From: a bacterium
GTDB lineage: Bacteria; Cyanobacteriota; Vampirovibrionia; Gastranaerophilales; Gastranaerophilaceae
Assembly: GCA_017467605.1 (NCBI GenBank)
Contig: JAFUSQ010000019.1
Span: 78,073-142,072, forward strand
Length of the DNA: 64,000 nucleotides
Direction: 5' to 3'
Shown here: piece after piece, positions 1 to 8,826 of the stretch
Numbering within the stretch: position 1 is the first letter of the stretch
Layout of the letters: every line of letters begins with the position of its first letter
Made by a program: the position numbers and the translations under genes
The notes under the pieces: generated by a model
What the model saw: the letters and a program-made list of their open reading frames with translations, nothing else
What the model was told of the DNA's origin: nothing
The model's database searches: none

Positions 1-1
1 A

Positions 2-1126
2 AACGGAAGCGGGCTTTTAAAGCATGAAATGGAAATCTTAGGCGGTGAACTTATCGAAATTGCAAAAACATGCCAAGTTCCCGCAGGAGGAGCTCTTGCA
101 ATAGATAGGCATGCTTTTTCTCAAATAGTTACCAAAAAAATTGAACAAAATCCCAATATCAATCTGATAAGAGAAGAAGTAACCGAAATTCCGCAAACTC
201 CGGCAATAATAGCCTCAGGACCTTTAACCAGTTCCAAATTTGCCGATGCAATAAAAGTGTTCACAAAAAGCGAATACCTACATTTTTTTGATGCAATCGC
301 GCCAATCGTAGAAAAAGACAGTATAAATTTTGATATAGCATTTTTGGCAAGCAGATACGATAAAGGAGAAGCTTCGTACATTAATTGTCCGATGAACAAA
401 GAACAATATGAAAAATTCTACAATATATTAATAAATGCTCCCAAAATTGAACGCCATGACTTTGAAAAAGGTGCAAAATTTTTTGAAAGCTGCCTGCCTA
501 TTGAAGTTTTAGCTTCTCGCGGGGTCGATACACTTCGTTTTGGCCCAATGAAACCCGTTGGCTTAATAGACAAACGAACAGGAGAAAAGAATTACGCAGT
601 AGTACAACTAAGACAGGACAATTCGGCAAAAACTTTATATAATCTTGTTGGTTTCCAAACAAACCTAAAATGGGGAGCCCAAAAAGAACTTCTTCAATCA
701 ATTCCGGGACTTGAAGATTGTAATATAGTTCGATACGGCGTTATGCACAGAAATACATTTATAAATTCCCCAACATTGTTAAATCCGACACTTCAAACAA
801 AAGAACGCCAAGATTTGTTCTTTGCAGGTCAAATAACAGGAACCGAAGGCTATACAGAATCAATTGCATCAGGACTTTTAGCAGGAATAAATATGGCAAA
901 ATTTTTGAACAATGAACCCCTGCTTGAACTACCAAAAGAAACTATGCTTGGAGCATTAACACATTATATTACAAATCCTGAGCACGAAAATTTCCAACCG
1001 ATAAATTCTAACTGGGGAATTGTTCCGCCCGTTGAACTTCCTAAAAAAGAACGTAAAAATAAAAAACTTAAAGGGCAGATTATGGCAGATAGAGCAATAT
1101 TAGCCCTTAGAAATATACATCTGTAA
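2..1126 (+). CDS. trmFO: TrmFO, folate/FAD-dependent tRNA (uracil-54-C5)-methyltransferase, 5' end missing
   Basis: The reading frame is open from base 2, so the gene begins outside the window and only the C-terminal ~375 residues are seen. The first residues (NGSGLLKHEME) match the family region that follows the N-terminal FAD-binding fold. Family landmarks follow: VPAGGALAIDRHAF, a CPMNKEQY segment, SRGVDTLRFGPMKPVGL and the C-terminal FAGQITGTEGY with SGLLAGINMA, which closes the FAD site. TrmFO makes ribothymidine at tRNA position 54 using methylenetetrahydrofolate and FADH2. It ends 5 bases from the convergent prepilin-like gene, with no obvious terminator between them. The ATG at 29 is internal, not the start. 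Confidence 0.93.
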   Translation, partial: NGSGLLKHEMEILGGELIEIAKTCQVPAGGALAIDRHAFSQIVTKKIEQNPNINLIREEVTEIPQTPAIIASGPLTSSKFADAIKVFTKSEYLHFFDAIAPIVEKDSINFDIAFLASRYDKGEASYINCPMNKEQYEKFYNILINAPKIERHDFEKGAKFFESCLPIEVLASRGVDTLRFGPMKPVGLIDKRTGEKNYAVVQLRQDNSAKTLYNLVGFQTNLKWGAQKELLQSIPGLEDCNIVRYGVMHRNTFINSPTLLNPTLQTKERQDLFFAGQITGTEGYTESIASGLLAGINMAKFLNNEPLLELPKETMLGALTHYITNPEHENFQPINSNWGIVPPVELPKKERKNKKLKGQIMADRAILALRNIHL

Positions 1127-1130
1127 ATAA

Positions 1131-1936
1131 TTACCAAGGGTAATCTTTTTCAATTTTCCACCCGGCCCTGCGGATTTTTTCGGCGCAATAATACCCCTTC
1201 TCCTGACATTCTTGCTCTATTTCTTCATTTATTAAAGTGTCGCCAATAGGTCTTACTCCCAATCCATCTTCTATGCGTTTGAGTATAAATACATCTCTGC
1301 CAAACTTATTAGGTAATTCTCCTCCATTTATATCAAGCCAAATCATATCAGAAGGAATATTAATACCCTCATTATTAGATGCACCAATAAATATTATGAA
1401 TAATAACCCATCTGCTGTATAAAAAGTTGTTCTATACCGATTTATAATATTAGTACCAAAATTACGACCATTAGCTTGCTTAAACGGTTGATTAGATTTA
1501 TAACCACAAGTTGAATATAAATCACAGTAAGTGACAACCTTTAAATACGGCTGCCAATATTGTTTGAAATATACTTCAGCACCCATATTAAATGCACTGT
1601 CAGGTTCACCCTGTTCATCAAATGATAATTTATAAGCCTGATTTATTACAGAAATTCCTTTCTGTAATTTAGTAACAGTTGCTCGTTTTTGGTTTTCTTG
1701 GATTAAGCTTGGAATAGTCAATGCACTGACTACTCCGATTATGCCGATTGTTATGAGAGTCTCTGCGAGGGTGAAAGCGGCTCTACCCTACGGGAAGCAC
1801 CCCACCTTGCCTGCGACTCGCTATCGCTCCCTGCACGCAGTCTCGCAAAACTCGTTCCTCGTTTGCTCGAACTTGTGTCCCCCATTGGGGAGGAACAATA
1901 TTTACCACTGTCACTTCCTCTTTTAAATAAACTCAT
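1131..1936 (-). CDS. Type IV prepilin-like protein, cassette A (leader frame broken)
   Basis: The body (1131-1775) reads FTLAETLITIGIIGVVSALTIP and then a globular domain ending in the signature D-I-N-G-G-E-L-P-N-K-F-G-R-D shared with the other prepilin-like genes here. Phe and the Glu at position 5 are typical of class III signal-peptide pilins cleaved by prepilin peptidase. The only ATG with a good SD (AAAGGAG) is at 1936. Frame from that ATG starts MSLFKRG, then runs through repeat-derived sequence, but F-T-L-A-E is 161 nt downstream, which is not a multiple of three, and an in-frame TAG (1788-1790) precedes it. So it is either a recent pseudogene, a frameshift-expressed gene or a sequence error. 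The nearest alternative start, TTG 1721, would lose the membrane segment. Head to head with an HTH gene. Confidence 0.75.
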
Positions 1937-1952
1937 ACTGTCTCCTTTTATA

Positions 1953-2000
1953 ACTTATAACTTATATATTATATCTTATAGCACAATACAAGTTATAAGT
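1953..2000. promoter_or_regulatory. Cassette A divergent operator and promoter region
   Basis: ACTTATAACTT at 1953-1963 and its exact reverse complement AAGTTATAAGT at 1990-2000 form an 11-bp inverted repeat in the spacer between the prepilin-like gene and the HTH gene. On the minus strand the right arm overlaps a TTGACT -35, which sits 17 nt from TATAAG. This placement fits repression of the prepilin promoter by the adjacent HTH protein. That link is inferred. Confidence 0.6.
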
Positions 2001-2022
2001 CAAAGTTTATAAAATTATAACT

Positions 2023-2247
2023 ATGGATAAAAAGGAACTTCTAAAAAAATTCGGTAAAAATTTGAAAATTGAAAGAATTAAAAAAGATTTAACCCAAGAA
2101 CAACTTGCCGAAAAATTAAATGTCAGCCAAAACTATATTGCCTGCATAGAAACAGGAAAACAAAACATGTCATTAGGTAAAATTCTTAAACTCGCAAATA
2201 CCCTGAATATTAATATTGAAAAACTATTGGATTTTTCCGATAATTAA
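2023..2247 (+). CDS. Small XRE-family HTH regulator, cassette A
   Basis: This 74-residue protein is a bare Cro/C1-type HTH domain. LTQEQLAEKLNVSQNYIACIE covers helices 2 to 4, with the usual Gln-Glu-x-Leu-Ala and Ile-Glu-x-Gly positions. There is no sensor domain. It is divergent from the prepilin-like gene with an 86-bp spacer holding an 11-bp inverted repeat, so autoregulation plus control of the neighbour is likely. The ATG lies about 9 nt after a TATAAA-like -10 and has no SD, so the mRNA may be leaderless. Confidence 0.85.
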   Translation: MDKKELLKKFGKNLKIERIKKDLTQEQLAEKLNVSQNYIACIETGKQNMSLGKILKLANTLNINIEKLLDFSDN

Positions 2248-2253
2248 GTTATT

Positions 2254-2283
2254 TTGTTACAAATTTGTATATCGTGATATAAT
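2254..2283 (+). promoter_or_regulatory. Promoter of a probably leaderless TPR gene
   Basis: TTGTTA (2254-2259), an 18-nt spacer and TATAAT (2278-2283). The ATG of the next gene starts at 2290, only 6 nt past the -10, so transcription should begin at or next to the start codon. Confidence 0.65.
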
Positions 2284-2289
2284 AAAGCT

Positions 2290-3204
2290 ATGAAAAAGTT
2301 TATACTGTCTCTTATTTTATGCCTTACCGTATGCTCCGGCATGCCTGCTGTTTCAAATGAAATTGAAGAAGATTATTTGGATATTGCAGCAGATTTTTGT
2401 CTTATAGGTGATTATAATTCCGCTATGTCATATTTGGATAAAATTCTCAATATAAATCCAAATAATAAACACGCAGCAGATTTAAAAAAAGGTTTGTCAC
2501 ATTTGATTGCGCAGGATAAAAAGACTTTCGTAACCGGGATAAATCCTCTTGTAAAACAAGCCCAAGAATATAAACGCGAAGGTAATGAACGTATGGAATA
2601 CACTGCGTTGATTAACGGTACAAAATCCGAAAATGCATATATTGCTTATTATTATCTTGGAAATTTTTACAGGAATCAGAATAATTATTTAAAAGCTCTT
2701 GATGCGTATAACGGCGCATTATCTGCAAAACCCGATTTCTCTCCGGCTTATCTGGCTTCAGCAATTACTTTACTGGACGCAGGTAAGTATGAATCTGCAA
2801 TAAATCCAATAGATAAATATTTGACATTCGCACCTGATGATGATTTGGCATATACAATCAGAGCTCGTGCGAAATTTCAAATAGGCATGTATGAAGAAGC
2901 TAAAGTTGATATTGATAAAGCTATTGAATTTAATAATTGTCCTGAATATAGGTTTGAAAAGGGGAAAATTCTCTACAAATTAGAAAATTATGAAGAAGCT
3001 AAAGAACTGTTTACAAAACTTCTTCCTGAAATACAAACTTCAAAAATATATGAATACCTTGCATACTGCGATATTGAAATGAAAAATTATATTAACGCGC
3101 TTGATAATCTTAATAAAGCTCTCATACTCTCTGATGATGACGAATACTTGGAAAACAAATATAATGAAATAAGAGCAATTTTGGAAAGTGATAAAAATGA
3201 ATAA
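2290..3204 (+). CDS. Exported tetratricopeptide-repeat protein
   Basis: 304 residues. An N-terminal signal peptide (Lys-Lys, then a hydrophobic stretch to about residue 21) is followed by a series of TPR units, seen as repeated A/G-Y-x2-A-x3-hydrophobic patterns such as GDYNSAMSYLDKIL and NYLKALDAYNGAL. TPR arrays are protein-binding scaffolds, so a role in envelope assembly is possible but unproven. It overlaps the start of the downstream metallophosphoesterase by 8 nt, so the two are translationally coupled. Specific partners cannot be read from the sequence. Confidence 0.85.
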   Translation: MKKFILSLILCLTVCSGMPAVSNEIEEDYLDIAADFCLIGDYNSAMSYLDKILNINPNNKHAADLKKGLSHLIAQDKKTFVTGINPLVKQAQEYKREGNERMEYTALINGTKSENAYIAYYYLGNFYRNQNNYLKALDAYNGALSAKPDFSPAYLASAITLLDAGKYESAINPIDKYLTFAPDDDLAYTIRARAKFQIGMYEEAKVDIDKAIEFNNCPEYRFEKGKILYKLENYEEAKELFTKLLPEIQTSKIYEYLAYCDIEMKNYINALDNLNKALILSDDDEYLENKYNEIRAILESDKNE

Positions 3205-4201
3205 AAACAGGAATTACAAACGCTCAAAAAAAGAAAAAAAAGAAGGATTTTTTACAAAGTTTATTAATACAACCATAACTCTATGCCTTACTTTTGGAAT
3301 GTTATGGGGATTACAGGCCTGTTCCGGAGGTACGACAAGTGCAAGTTTGAAATTTGCACAGGTTAGTGATGTTCATTTTCTTGAAAACGGCTCAAATACA
3401 ACATTTAAAATGACCGGAGAATCTCCAAGATTACTTGATGATGCAATTAATCAAATAAATGAACAGAAAGATATTGATTTTGTAATGTTTACAGGAGATT
3501 TAATAGATAAATCCTTTGAAAAAGAACTTAAAGCTGTTCTTCCTCATTTGGATAGGCTTAATACTCCATGGTATTTCGCTTTTGGCAATCATGACAGATG
3601 CGTTGGAGGATATTTAACTACTCTTGTATATCTTGAAATGCTTAGAAATTCCAATAATAATTTCACATTCAAAAAGCCGTATTATTCATTTATACCAAAG
3701 AAAAATTACAAAGTTATAGTAATTGATGACATCATAACAGACAAAATAACCTCAAACGGTTATATTGATGAAGAACAACTTAAATGGTTAAAAAAAGAAC
3801 TTGACAGTTCAAAAAGAGATACTGTATTGATTTTTATGCATGTTCCTGTCATTGAACCTTTTGCAAGTCCTAATCATAAATTAAAAAATGCGTATGAAAT
3901 GAAAGAATTATTGGAAAGTTACAAAAATCCAATCGGAGTTTTTCAAGGGCACTATCATGCCGCAAAAATCACTCAGCACGATAATATTTTGTATGTAAAT
4001 TCACCGGCACTTGTATCATATCCAAACGCTTTTAGAATAGTTAACGTTACAAATTACAAGGATAAAGTCGTATTTGATTTTGATTGGAGAGAAACAAGAG
4101 AAACTACTATTCAAAAAATGGCAAAAATGCTTGTATTTGGAACAACAATTTATGCCGGCGAAGATAAAGATCAACATGGAACATACGAAATTAAAAAATA
4201 A
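3197..4201 (+). CDS. Lipoprotein calcineurin-like metallophosphoesterase
   Basis: The metallophosphatase motifs are all present in order: D-V-H (QVSDVHF), GDLID, GNHDR, a late His (MHVP) and GHYHAAK, the metal-binding set of the family. The basic N-terminus, hydrophobic helix and lipobox L-Q-A-C predict a membrane-anchored lipoprotein facing outside. I chose ATG 3197 over GTG 3188 because GGAAAG lies 7-8 nt upstream of the ATG. Substrate is unknown; the family includes phosphodiesterases and nucleotide or phospholipid phosphatases. Coupled to the TPR gene and followed by an MBL-fold gene on the same strand. Confidence 0.85.
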   Translation: MNKNRNYKRSKKEKKEGFFTKFINTTITLCLTFGMLWGLQACSGGTTSASLKFAQVSDVHFLENGSNTTFKMTGESPRLLDDAINQINEQKDIDFVMFTGDLIDKSFEKELKAVLPHLDRLNTPWYFAFGNHDRCVGGYLTTLVYLEMLRNSNNNFTFKKPYYSFIPKKNYKVIVIDDIITDKITSNGYIDEEQLKWLKKELDSSKRDTVLIFMHVPVIEPFASPNHKLKNAYEMKELLESYKNPIGVFQGHYHAAKITQHDNILYVNSPALVSYPNAFRIVNVTNYKDKVVFDFDWRETRETTIQKMAKMLVFGTTIYAGEDKDQHGTYEIKK

Positions 4202-4218
4202 ATTATTGAGGAATTAAA

Positions 4219-5142
4219 ATGAGCGAATTTAAAGTAAAATTCACAGGAGTAAGAGGAAGCTTCCCGATAGCTGACAAAAATTTTCTGAAATTTGGCGGAA
4301 ATACTTCTTGTGTTGAAGTAAATGTCGGAGGGCATCTGATAATACTTGATGCCGGCACAGGTATCGTAAAAATAGGTGATGAACTTATGGAAAACCACAT
4401 AGCTTCATCAATTAATATTGATGAACGAAAACCAATTTGTGCAACAATTCTAATTTCTCACATTCATCAGGATCATTTGATGGGCCTAACTTTCTTTAAA
4501 CCGCTTCATTTAAAATCGTCTAAATTAATGCTTTTTGGCTCAACAAACACTGAAACAAATCTTTCAAAAAGTTTATCTGAACTGATTTTTGGTAAAACTT
4601 TCCCGCTGGATTTAGGAGATATTGCTTGCAAACTTGATATTTGCGACATAAAAGATAATCAAGCAATTCTTATAAAACCAAATCAGAAACCTGAATTACT
4701 TGATATTAATAATATAGCTCAAGATAAAGATGATATTTTGATAACGTTCTACAAATCTTATGTACACCCGCAAGATGGTGTTATGATATATAAGATTTCA
4801 TATAAAAATAAATCACTCGTTTTTGCAACAGATAAAGAATGTTATATGGGCGGAGATAAAAAATTTATAAATTTTGCAAAAAATTGCGATTTACTAATCC
4901 ATGATGCACAGTACACCCAAGAAGATTATCTGAGTCCGTATTCTTCAAAACAAGGATTTGGACATTCAACTTATGATATGGCAATTGAAGTTATGAAACA
5001 AACAAATGCAAAAAAACTTTTATTCTTCCATTATGACCCGTCTTATGATGATACAAAACTCGAAAGAATAAAAGAACATTACACGTCTGACAATGAAAAT
5101 ATTCAAATGGCATACGAAGGTCTTGAAATTGATTTACTGTAA
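4219..5142 (+). CDS. MBL-fold metallohydrolase
   Basis: 307 residues, metallo-beta-lactamase fold. The metal motif H-x-H-x-D-H is HIHQDH near residue 80, preceded by the strand LIILDAGTG; later HDAQYT and FFHYDP supply the remaining ligands. The N-terminal V-R-G-S-F-P and G-G-N-T-S-C resemble the phosphodiesterase-like branch of the fold that includes PhnP/RNase Z relatives. No signal peptide, so probably cytoplasmic. It follows the lipoprotein phosphoesterase by 17 nt with SD TGAGGA, so likely one operon. The substrate cannot be told from sequence. Confidence 0.85.
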   Translation: MSEFKVKFTGVRGSFPIADKNFLKFGGNTSCVEVNVGGHLIILDAGTGIVKIGDELMENHIASSINIDERKPICATILISHIHQDHLMGLTFFKPLHLKSSKLMLFGSTNTETNLSKSLSELIFGKTFPLDLGDIACKLDICDIKDNQAILIKPNQKPELLDINNIAQDKDDILITFYKSYVHPQDGVMIYKISYKNKSLVFATDKECYMGGDKKFINFAKNCDLLIHDAQYTQEDYLSPYSSKQGFGHSTYDMAIEVMKQTNAKKLLFFHYDPSYDDTKLERIKEHYTSDNENIQMAYEGLEIDLL

Positions 5143-5164
5143 ATAATAATTAAAAACAGATACG

Positions 5165-5728
5165 ATGAAAAACTTATTTGCATTACTAATAATATTTTTT
5201 ACATCTTTACCTGCATTCTGTGCAGGCGGAACTTCTGTTACTTATGTCATTGACCCTGAAAAAAATGCTTTTGAACATAACAATCTTGGAATTATGTATG
5301 TCGAAGAAAAATGCTACTATGCCGCAATTCAAGAATTTAAAATGGCAATAAGTTTAAACCCCCGAACCCAGGCAACCGCAGTATATTTCAATAATTTGGG
5401 TAAAGTTTATATGACAATAGGTTATCCTAATCTCGCACTCGATTGCTTCAAAAATGCCATTATTCAATATAACTTGAGTTTGGAATATTACCAAAATCTT
5501 GTACAATGCTACAAAGCTTTGGGACAAATAAACAGCCAACTTGCAAATTATAAAAAACAAAACAAAACCCCGCTTGATAAAATTATGCTCGGATTATTAT
5601 ATGAACAAACAGGAGATATCAAAAAAGCTATCATAACTTTAGACGAATTCATAAACTCTGAACCGGATTTGCTAATCACTCCGTCAGTAAAAATTTATAT
5701 CCAAAATTTAGTAAATCAAATAATATAA
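5165..5728 (+). CDS. Exported TPR protein
   Basis: 187 residues with a signal peptide (hydrophobic residues 4-17, Ala-rich end FCAGG). At least two TPR units follow: N-N-L-G-I-M-Y-V-E-E-K-C-Y-Y-A-A-I-Q-E-F and N-N-L-G-K-V-Y-M-T-I-G-Y-P-N-L-A, plus a third weaker one near residue 145. It lies 22 nt after the MBL gene and probably closes that operon. It resembles a shorter version of the exported TPR protein at the operon start; function not recognisable. Confidence 0.8.
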   Translation: MKNLFALLIIFFTSLPAFCAGGTSVTYVIDPEKNAFEHNNLGIMYVEEKCYYAAIQEFKMAISLNPRTQATAVYFNNLGKVYMTIGYPNLALDCFKNAIIQYNLSLEYYQNLVQCYKALGQINSQLANYKKQNKTPLDKIMLGLLYEQTGDIKKAIITLDEFINSEPDLLITPSVKIYIQNLVNQII

Positions 5729-5753
5729 TCATTTTACTCTTGTTACTCTTGTT

Positions 5754-5809
5754 AATATTGTGGGAAAAAATAATTTCCCACTTGAAATATTCCCACAATA
5801 TTGTATAAT
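5754..5809. promoter_or_regulatory. Operator and promoter of the toxin-antitoxin pair
   Basis: AATATTGTGGGAA (5754-5766) and its exact complement (5790-5802) form a 13-bp inverted repeat; inside it TGGGAAA and TTTCCCA make a second, nested one. TTGAAA (5782-5787), 16 nt and TATAAT (5804-5809) give the promoter, so the palindrome covers it. This is the expected layout for antitoxin autoregulation. Confidence 0.75.
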
Positions 5810-5825
5810 ATTAATGGAGGGATAA

Positions 5826-6098
5826 ATGGCTATACAACATTCAAAAAATTTAAAACTGGATAACAAACGAAGAATTACGTTAGGCAAAATTGCCCCAAAA
5901 GAAGTAACATCATATGACGTTAAAATAGAAAATAACGGCGTAATTATCTTATATCCAAAAGTAGAAATTCCTGCAGAGGAATTATGGTTATTCCACAACA
6001 AAGAAGCTAAAGCATCTGTGAAAAGAGGTTTAGATGATGCTGCCAACAATAGATATGGGAATATAGAGGAAGAATTCTGGAATGATTTAGAGGATTAA
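5826..6098 (+). CDS. Antitoxin of a type II toxin-antitoxin pair (AbrB-like N-terminus)
   Basis: 90 residues. The start LKLDNKRRITLGKIAP looks like a swapped-hairpin AbrB/MazE-type DNA-binding strand pair, and the acidic C-terminus (GNIEEEFWNDLED) suits a toxin-binding tail. The preceding 13-bp inverted repeat supports DNA binding. SD TGGAGG lies 8-9 nt before the ATG. The gene ends 2 nt before the toxin start. Family assignment within antitoxins is uncertain, but the pairing is strong. Confidence 0.75.
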   Translation: MAIQHSKNLKLDNKRRITLGKIAPKEVTSYDVKIENNGVIILYPKVEIPAEELWLFHNKEAKASVKRGLDDAANNRYGNIEEEFWNDLED

Positions 6099-6100
6099 AT

Positions 6101-6391
6101 ATGTATCAGTTTAAATATACCAAAGAAGCAGAGCAAAATTTAAGAGATTTAAAAAAACAAGGTCAACTAAAAAAATTAAAAAAAATAAAAGAAGCATTAG
6201 ATAAATTAAAAGAAAATCCAAGACACCCCGGATTACACACTCATAAAAATGAATCATTTAAAACAGATAATAACGAAGATGTTTTTCAATCATATGCAGA
6301 AAATCATACTCCAAGCGCATACAGAATTTTTTGGTATTACGGCCCTGACAAAAATTTCATAACAATTGTTACTATTACTCAACACCCATAA
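6101..6391 (+). CDS. RelE/ParE-superfamily toxin
   Basis: 96 residues with the fold pattern of RelE/ParE toxins: a lysine-rich helical hairpin (residues 5-40), then KENPRHPGLHTHKN, Y-R-I-F-W-Y-Y and the C-terminal strand FITIVTITQHP with a terminal His. Members cut mRNA on the ribosome or poison gyrase; the His and Arg content fits an mRNA interferase, but this is inference. Two nucleotides separate it from the antitoxin gene. A strong bidirectional terminator follows. Confidence 0.8.
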   Translation: MYQFKYTKEAEQNLRDLKKQGQLKKLKKIKEALDKLKENPRHPGLHTHKNESFKTDNNEDVFQSYAENHTPSAYRIFWYYGPDKNFITIVTITQHP

Positions 6392-6400
6392 AAAATGTTT

Positions 6401-6450
6401 TACAAATGGAGAGGGCGCGAATTATATAATTCGCGCCCTCTCTATTTGTA
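6401..6450. terminator. Bidirectional terminator
   Basis: A 50-nt near-perfect palindrome with one mismatch; its core is 34 nt and perfect, GAGAGGGCGCGAATTAT plus its complement. It separates the convergent toxin gene and the membrane protein gene. Confidence 0.85.
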
Positions 6451-6460
6451 GATGTATAAT

Positions 6461-7216
6461 TTATTTTCTATATTTATCCAAAAGATTTGTACTACCTGTA
6501 TCGAATTTTGGAGAAACAACTTGAGCCGGCTGTGAAGATACAGGTTCAGGCTTTGCGGAACCTTGCATTGATGGATTTGATTTATCTTCATTTACCGGAA
6601 GTTGTGTACCGTTTTTTCTTGCTTCACGTTCGTTCATTTTCTTTTCAACCTTACCTGCAAGAGGAGTTGCAATAAACGGAACTAACATACGTTTACCGAC
6701 AATTGTTGCGGCTGCAAGTGAAGTTAAACCGCCAAATGCATCTTTAACATTGTTCCTGATTTTTTCAAAATTCTTAGTAAATTCAATACTGTTAATATTA
6801 GCATAATCAGGATTATTCTTAACGATTGCTTGATATGTTTTCTTAATCGGTCTGTCAAACATCTTACCGAACAATTTATCAAACATCTTAGTTTGACATA
6901 CTTTGTGTGAAACAGTAAAGAACATTAACAACTGCAAAGCAATCATTAATACACCATTCGTTAAATCTAATGATGCAACAAATTTACGTTTATCATCAGG
7001 AATATCTTTATTATTTAAACTTTGAGTAACGTATAAATAGCAACCTAAGCCATCTTTTGCAACAATTGATGAAACACCTAAGCCGTCAATATACATTCTG
7101 TTGTTAGCTTTTACCTGAGCTCCGGCATTTTTTGCAACTTTAGATTCAGAGAACCATCTTAGAGGTTTACATATTAAAGTATTAAGAACAGGATTTATTT
7201 TACTGTAATTACTCAT
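6461..7216 (-). CDS. Lineage-specific membrane protein, downstream partner
   Basis: 251 residues, family not recognised. Two hydrophobic stretches are visible, one near residues 83-105 (LTNGVLMIALQLLMFFTVS) and a weaker one near 160-185 (FGGLTSLAAATIVGKRMLVPFIA). The C-terminal 50 residues are Ser/Pro/Gln-rich and look disordered. The start codon shares its A with the stop codon of the upstream gene (TAATG), with SD GAGGAGGT, so translation is coupled and the two products probably act together. No enzyme motif seen. Confidence 0.75.
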   Translation of the reverse strand: MSNYSKINPVLNTLICKPLRWFSESKVAKNAGAQVKANNRMYIDGLGVSSIVAKDGLGCYLYVTQSLNNKDIPDDKRKFVASLDLTNGVLMIALQLLMFFTVSHKVCQTKMFDKLFGKMFDRPIKKTYQAIVKNNPDYANINSIEFTKNFEKIRNNVKDAFGGLTSLAAATIVGKRMLVPFIATPLAGKVEKKMNEREARKNGTQLPVNEDKSNPSMQGSAKPEPVSSQPAQVVSPKFDTGSTNLLDKYRK

Positions 7217-8826
7217 TATTTCACCTCCTCAGCTTTCTGGTTTTTCTTCCCTTTTGCCGAAGCCGCTTTATTTGAAAGTTCCGGAAAAGCTTTATCCATA
7301 AACCAAGGATAAATTCTATTTAACAACCAGCACGTTACCGGAAGAATTGCAAGTGAGACGCCTAAACCTGTCCAACGTTTAAATCCGTCAATATTAGATT
7401 TAGCAGTTTGCTTTAGAGTATCAGCAATACAACCTGCAACTGATTTTACTTTTGTTTTCAAACGAGTTCCAACACTATCAATATACTCTATTGAATTTTT
7501 GAAATCTTCATCAGTTATATTTCTAGGTCTTAACAGTTCGCGAACTTCAGCCTCAGAAGCTCTAATTGCTTCATCAACTATCTGTTGAGCGCGTTTTACC
7601 GTCAAACCTTCTTCTGATAATATTCTTGCTTTAATATCAGATAAAACATTGATTGTACCGTCAATTGCACCTGTTCTTCTGAAAATTACTTCATTAACAT
7701 AATCCATAATTTCTTTTGTTGATCGTTTTGACTCAATTATATTGACGCTTTCAATCATTTTTTCAACTTTGCTTCTTACAACTCTAAGAGTTGATGAACC
7801 TGAGCCGTTATTTTTATCTTTTACTTCTTTAATTATTTTTATAAGTTCATCTCTGATTTCTCTGTTAGATTCATCTTTTTTAACTGATTTAATCAATTCT
7901 TTGCAAGCAGAATTGAATTTTTTATTTGCATCTTCAACTTCCTGAGGCAATGCATCTAAATCAGATTGCGGAGTAAGTTGTTTCAATTCTGTTAACAATT
8001 TATTCAAGAGTTCTCTTGATTCTTTCGGATAAGAATGGAAGAATTGAGCCCTTGCAATTTTCTTAGGTAACTTTTGACTAATTACCTTGTCTCGTTCAAT
8101 TCTTTCGGATTTTATAATTCCGTCAATTGATTCTTCAAATAATTTTTTAAATTCTTCTTTCGGCATTTCAAATGTAGAAGCATTTATACCGTCAGTAGTA
8201 TCAAAGACTATATGATCTTTTTCTATCATTGAAATTAATCTTGGTGAAATATTTTTCTTATTATATGCCTCAATTGCAGCCTTCATTTCTTTTTTACTAT
8301 AATGTGCGGCGTCAGGATTTTCTGCTTTAACTAATTTCTTAACATAATCATCAGACGGGAATAATGTTGAATTATATCTTGTTGATAAATAACCGATATC
8401 AGCCAACCTCTTAATCAAAGAGTTAAACGGTACAACAATTGCAGCCTGAGTTCCAACCGCTAAAACTGCGGAAACAGGCTGACGCCAAGCTGTGTATGTT
8501 CTTGTATCTTTATCGGTATCAGAGATTGGATTGTACTTAATAAACAAAGGTGCAACAAGCCCTGTACCAACTGCGTTAATCAATTGGTTTTGAACTTCAC
8601 CCATGCCTTCGTGAATATTAACCATAGTCTTAATTGACTTAGGCATAATATCCAGTAAAAAATCTTTTAAAGGCTTCACCGCGCCTGCTGCTGCGGAACC
8701 CGCCCCTGTAAAGCTGGTACTATCTTGAATTGCACCCATATAAACTCTGTTGCCGACAAACTTCTTATTGTTTTGTCTCAGAGACGGAGCAACGTCAACG
8801 TTACCTTTAATCTTTTCAATTCCCAT
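7216..8826 (-). CDS. Lineage-specific membrane and coiled-coil protein
   Basis: About 536 residues, not recognised. The N-terminal ~35 residues (GNRVYMGAIQDSTSFTG) are polar; hydrophobic segments lie near 105-125 (VSAVLAVGTQAAIVVPF) and near 495-515 (LGVSLAILPVTCWLLN); between them are long charged helices. The C-terminus is Lys-rich. I chose ATG 8826, which has AGGTG 5-6 nt upstream, over GTG 8835. Its stop overlaps the start of the next gene. A shape with two membrane anchors around a long helical domain suggests an envelope structural role, but this is a guess. Confidence 0.72.
   Translation of the reverse strand: MGIEKIKGNVDVAPSLRQNNKKFVGNRVYMGAIQDSTSFTGAGSAAAGAVKPLKDFLLDIMPKSIKTMVNIHEGMGEVQNQLINAVGTGLVAPLFIKYNPISDTDKDTRTYTAWRQPVSAVLAVGTQAAIVVPFNSLIKRLADIGYLSTRYNSTLFPSDDYVKKLVKAENPDAAHYSKKEMKAAIEAYNKKNISPRLISMIEKDHIVFDTTDGINASTFEMPKEEFKKLFEESIDGIIKSERIERDKVISQKLPKKIARAQFFHSYPKESRELLNKLLTELKQLTPQSDLDALPQEVEDANKKFNSACKELIKSVKKDESNREIRDELIKIIKEVKDKNNGSGSSTLRVVRSKVEKMIESVNIIESKRSTKEIMDYVNEVIFRRTGAIDGTINVLSDIKARILSEEGLTVKRAQQIVDEAIRASEAEVRELLRPRNITDEDFKNSIEYIDSVGTRLKTKVKSVAGCIADTLKQTAKSNIDGFKRWTGLGVSLAILPVTCWLLNRIYPWFMDKAFPELSNKAASAKGKKNQKAEEVK

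Noticed and set aside
1741..1926. Plus-strand frame in the leader of cassette A
   Set aside because: Complement of repeat and pilin leader; no SD.
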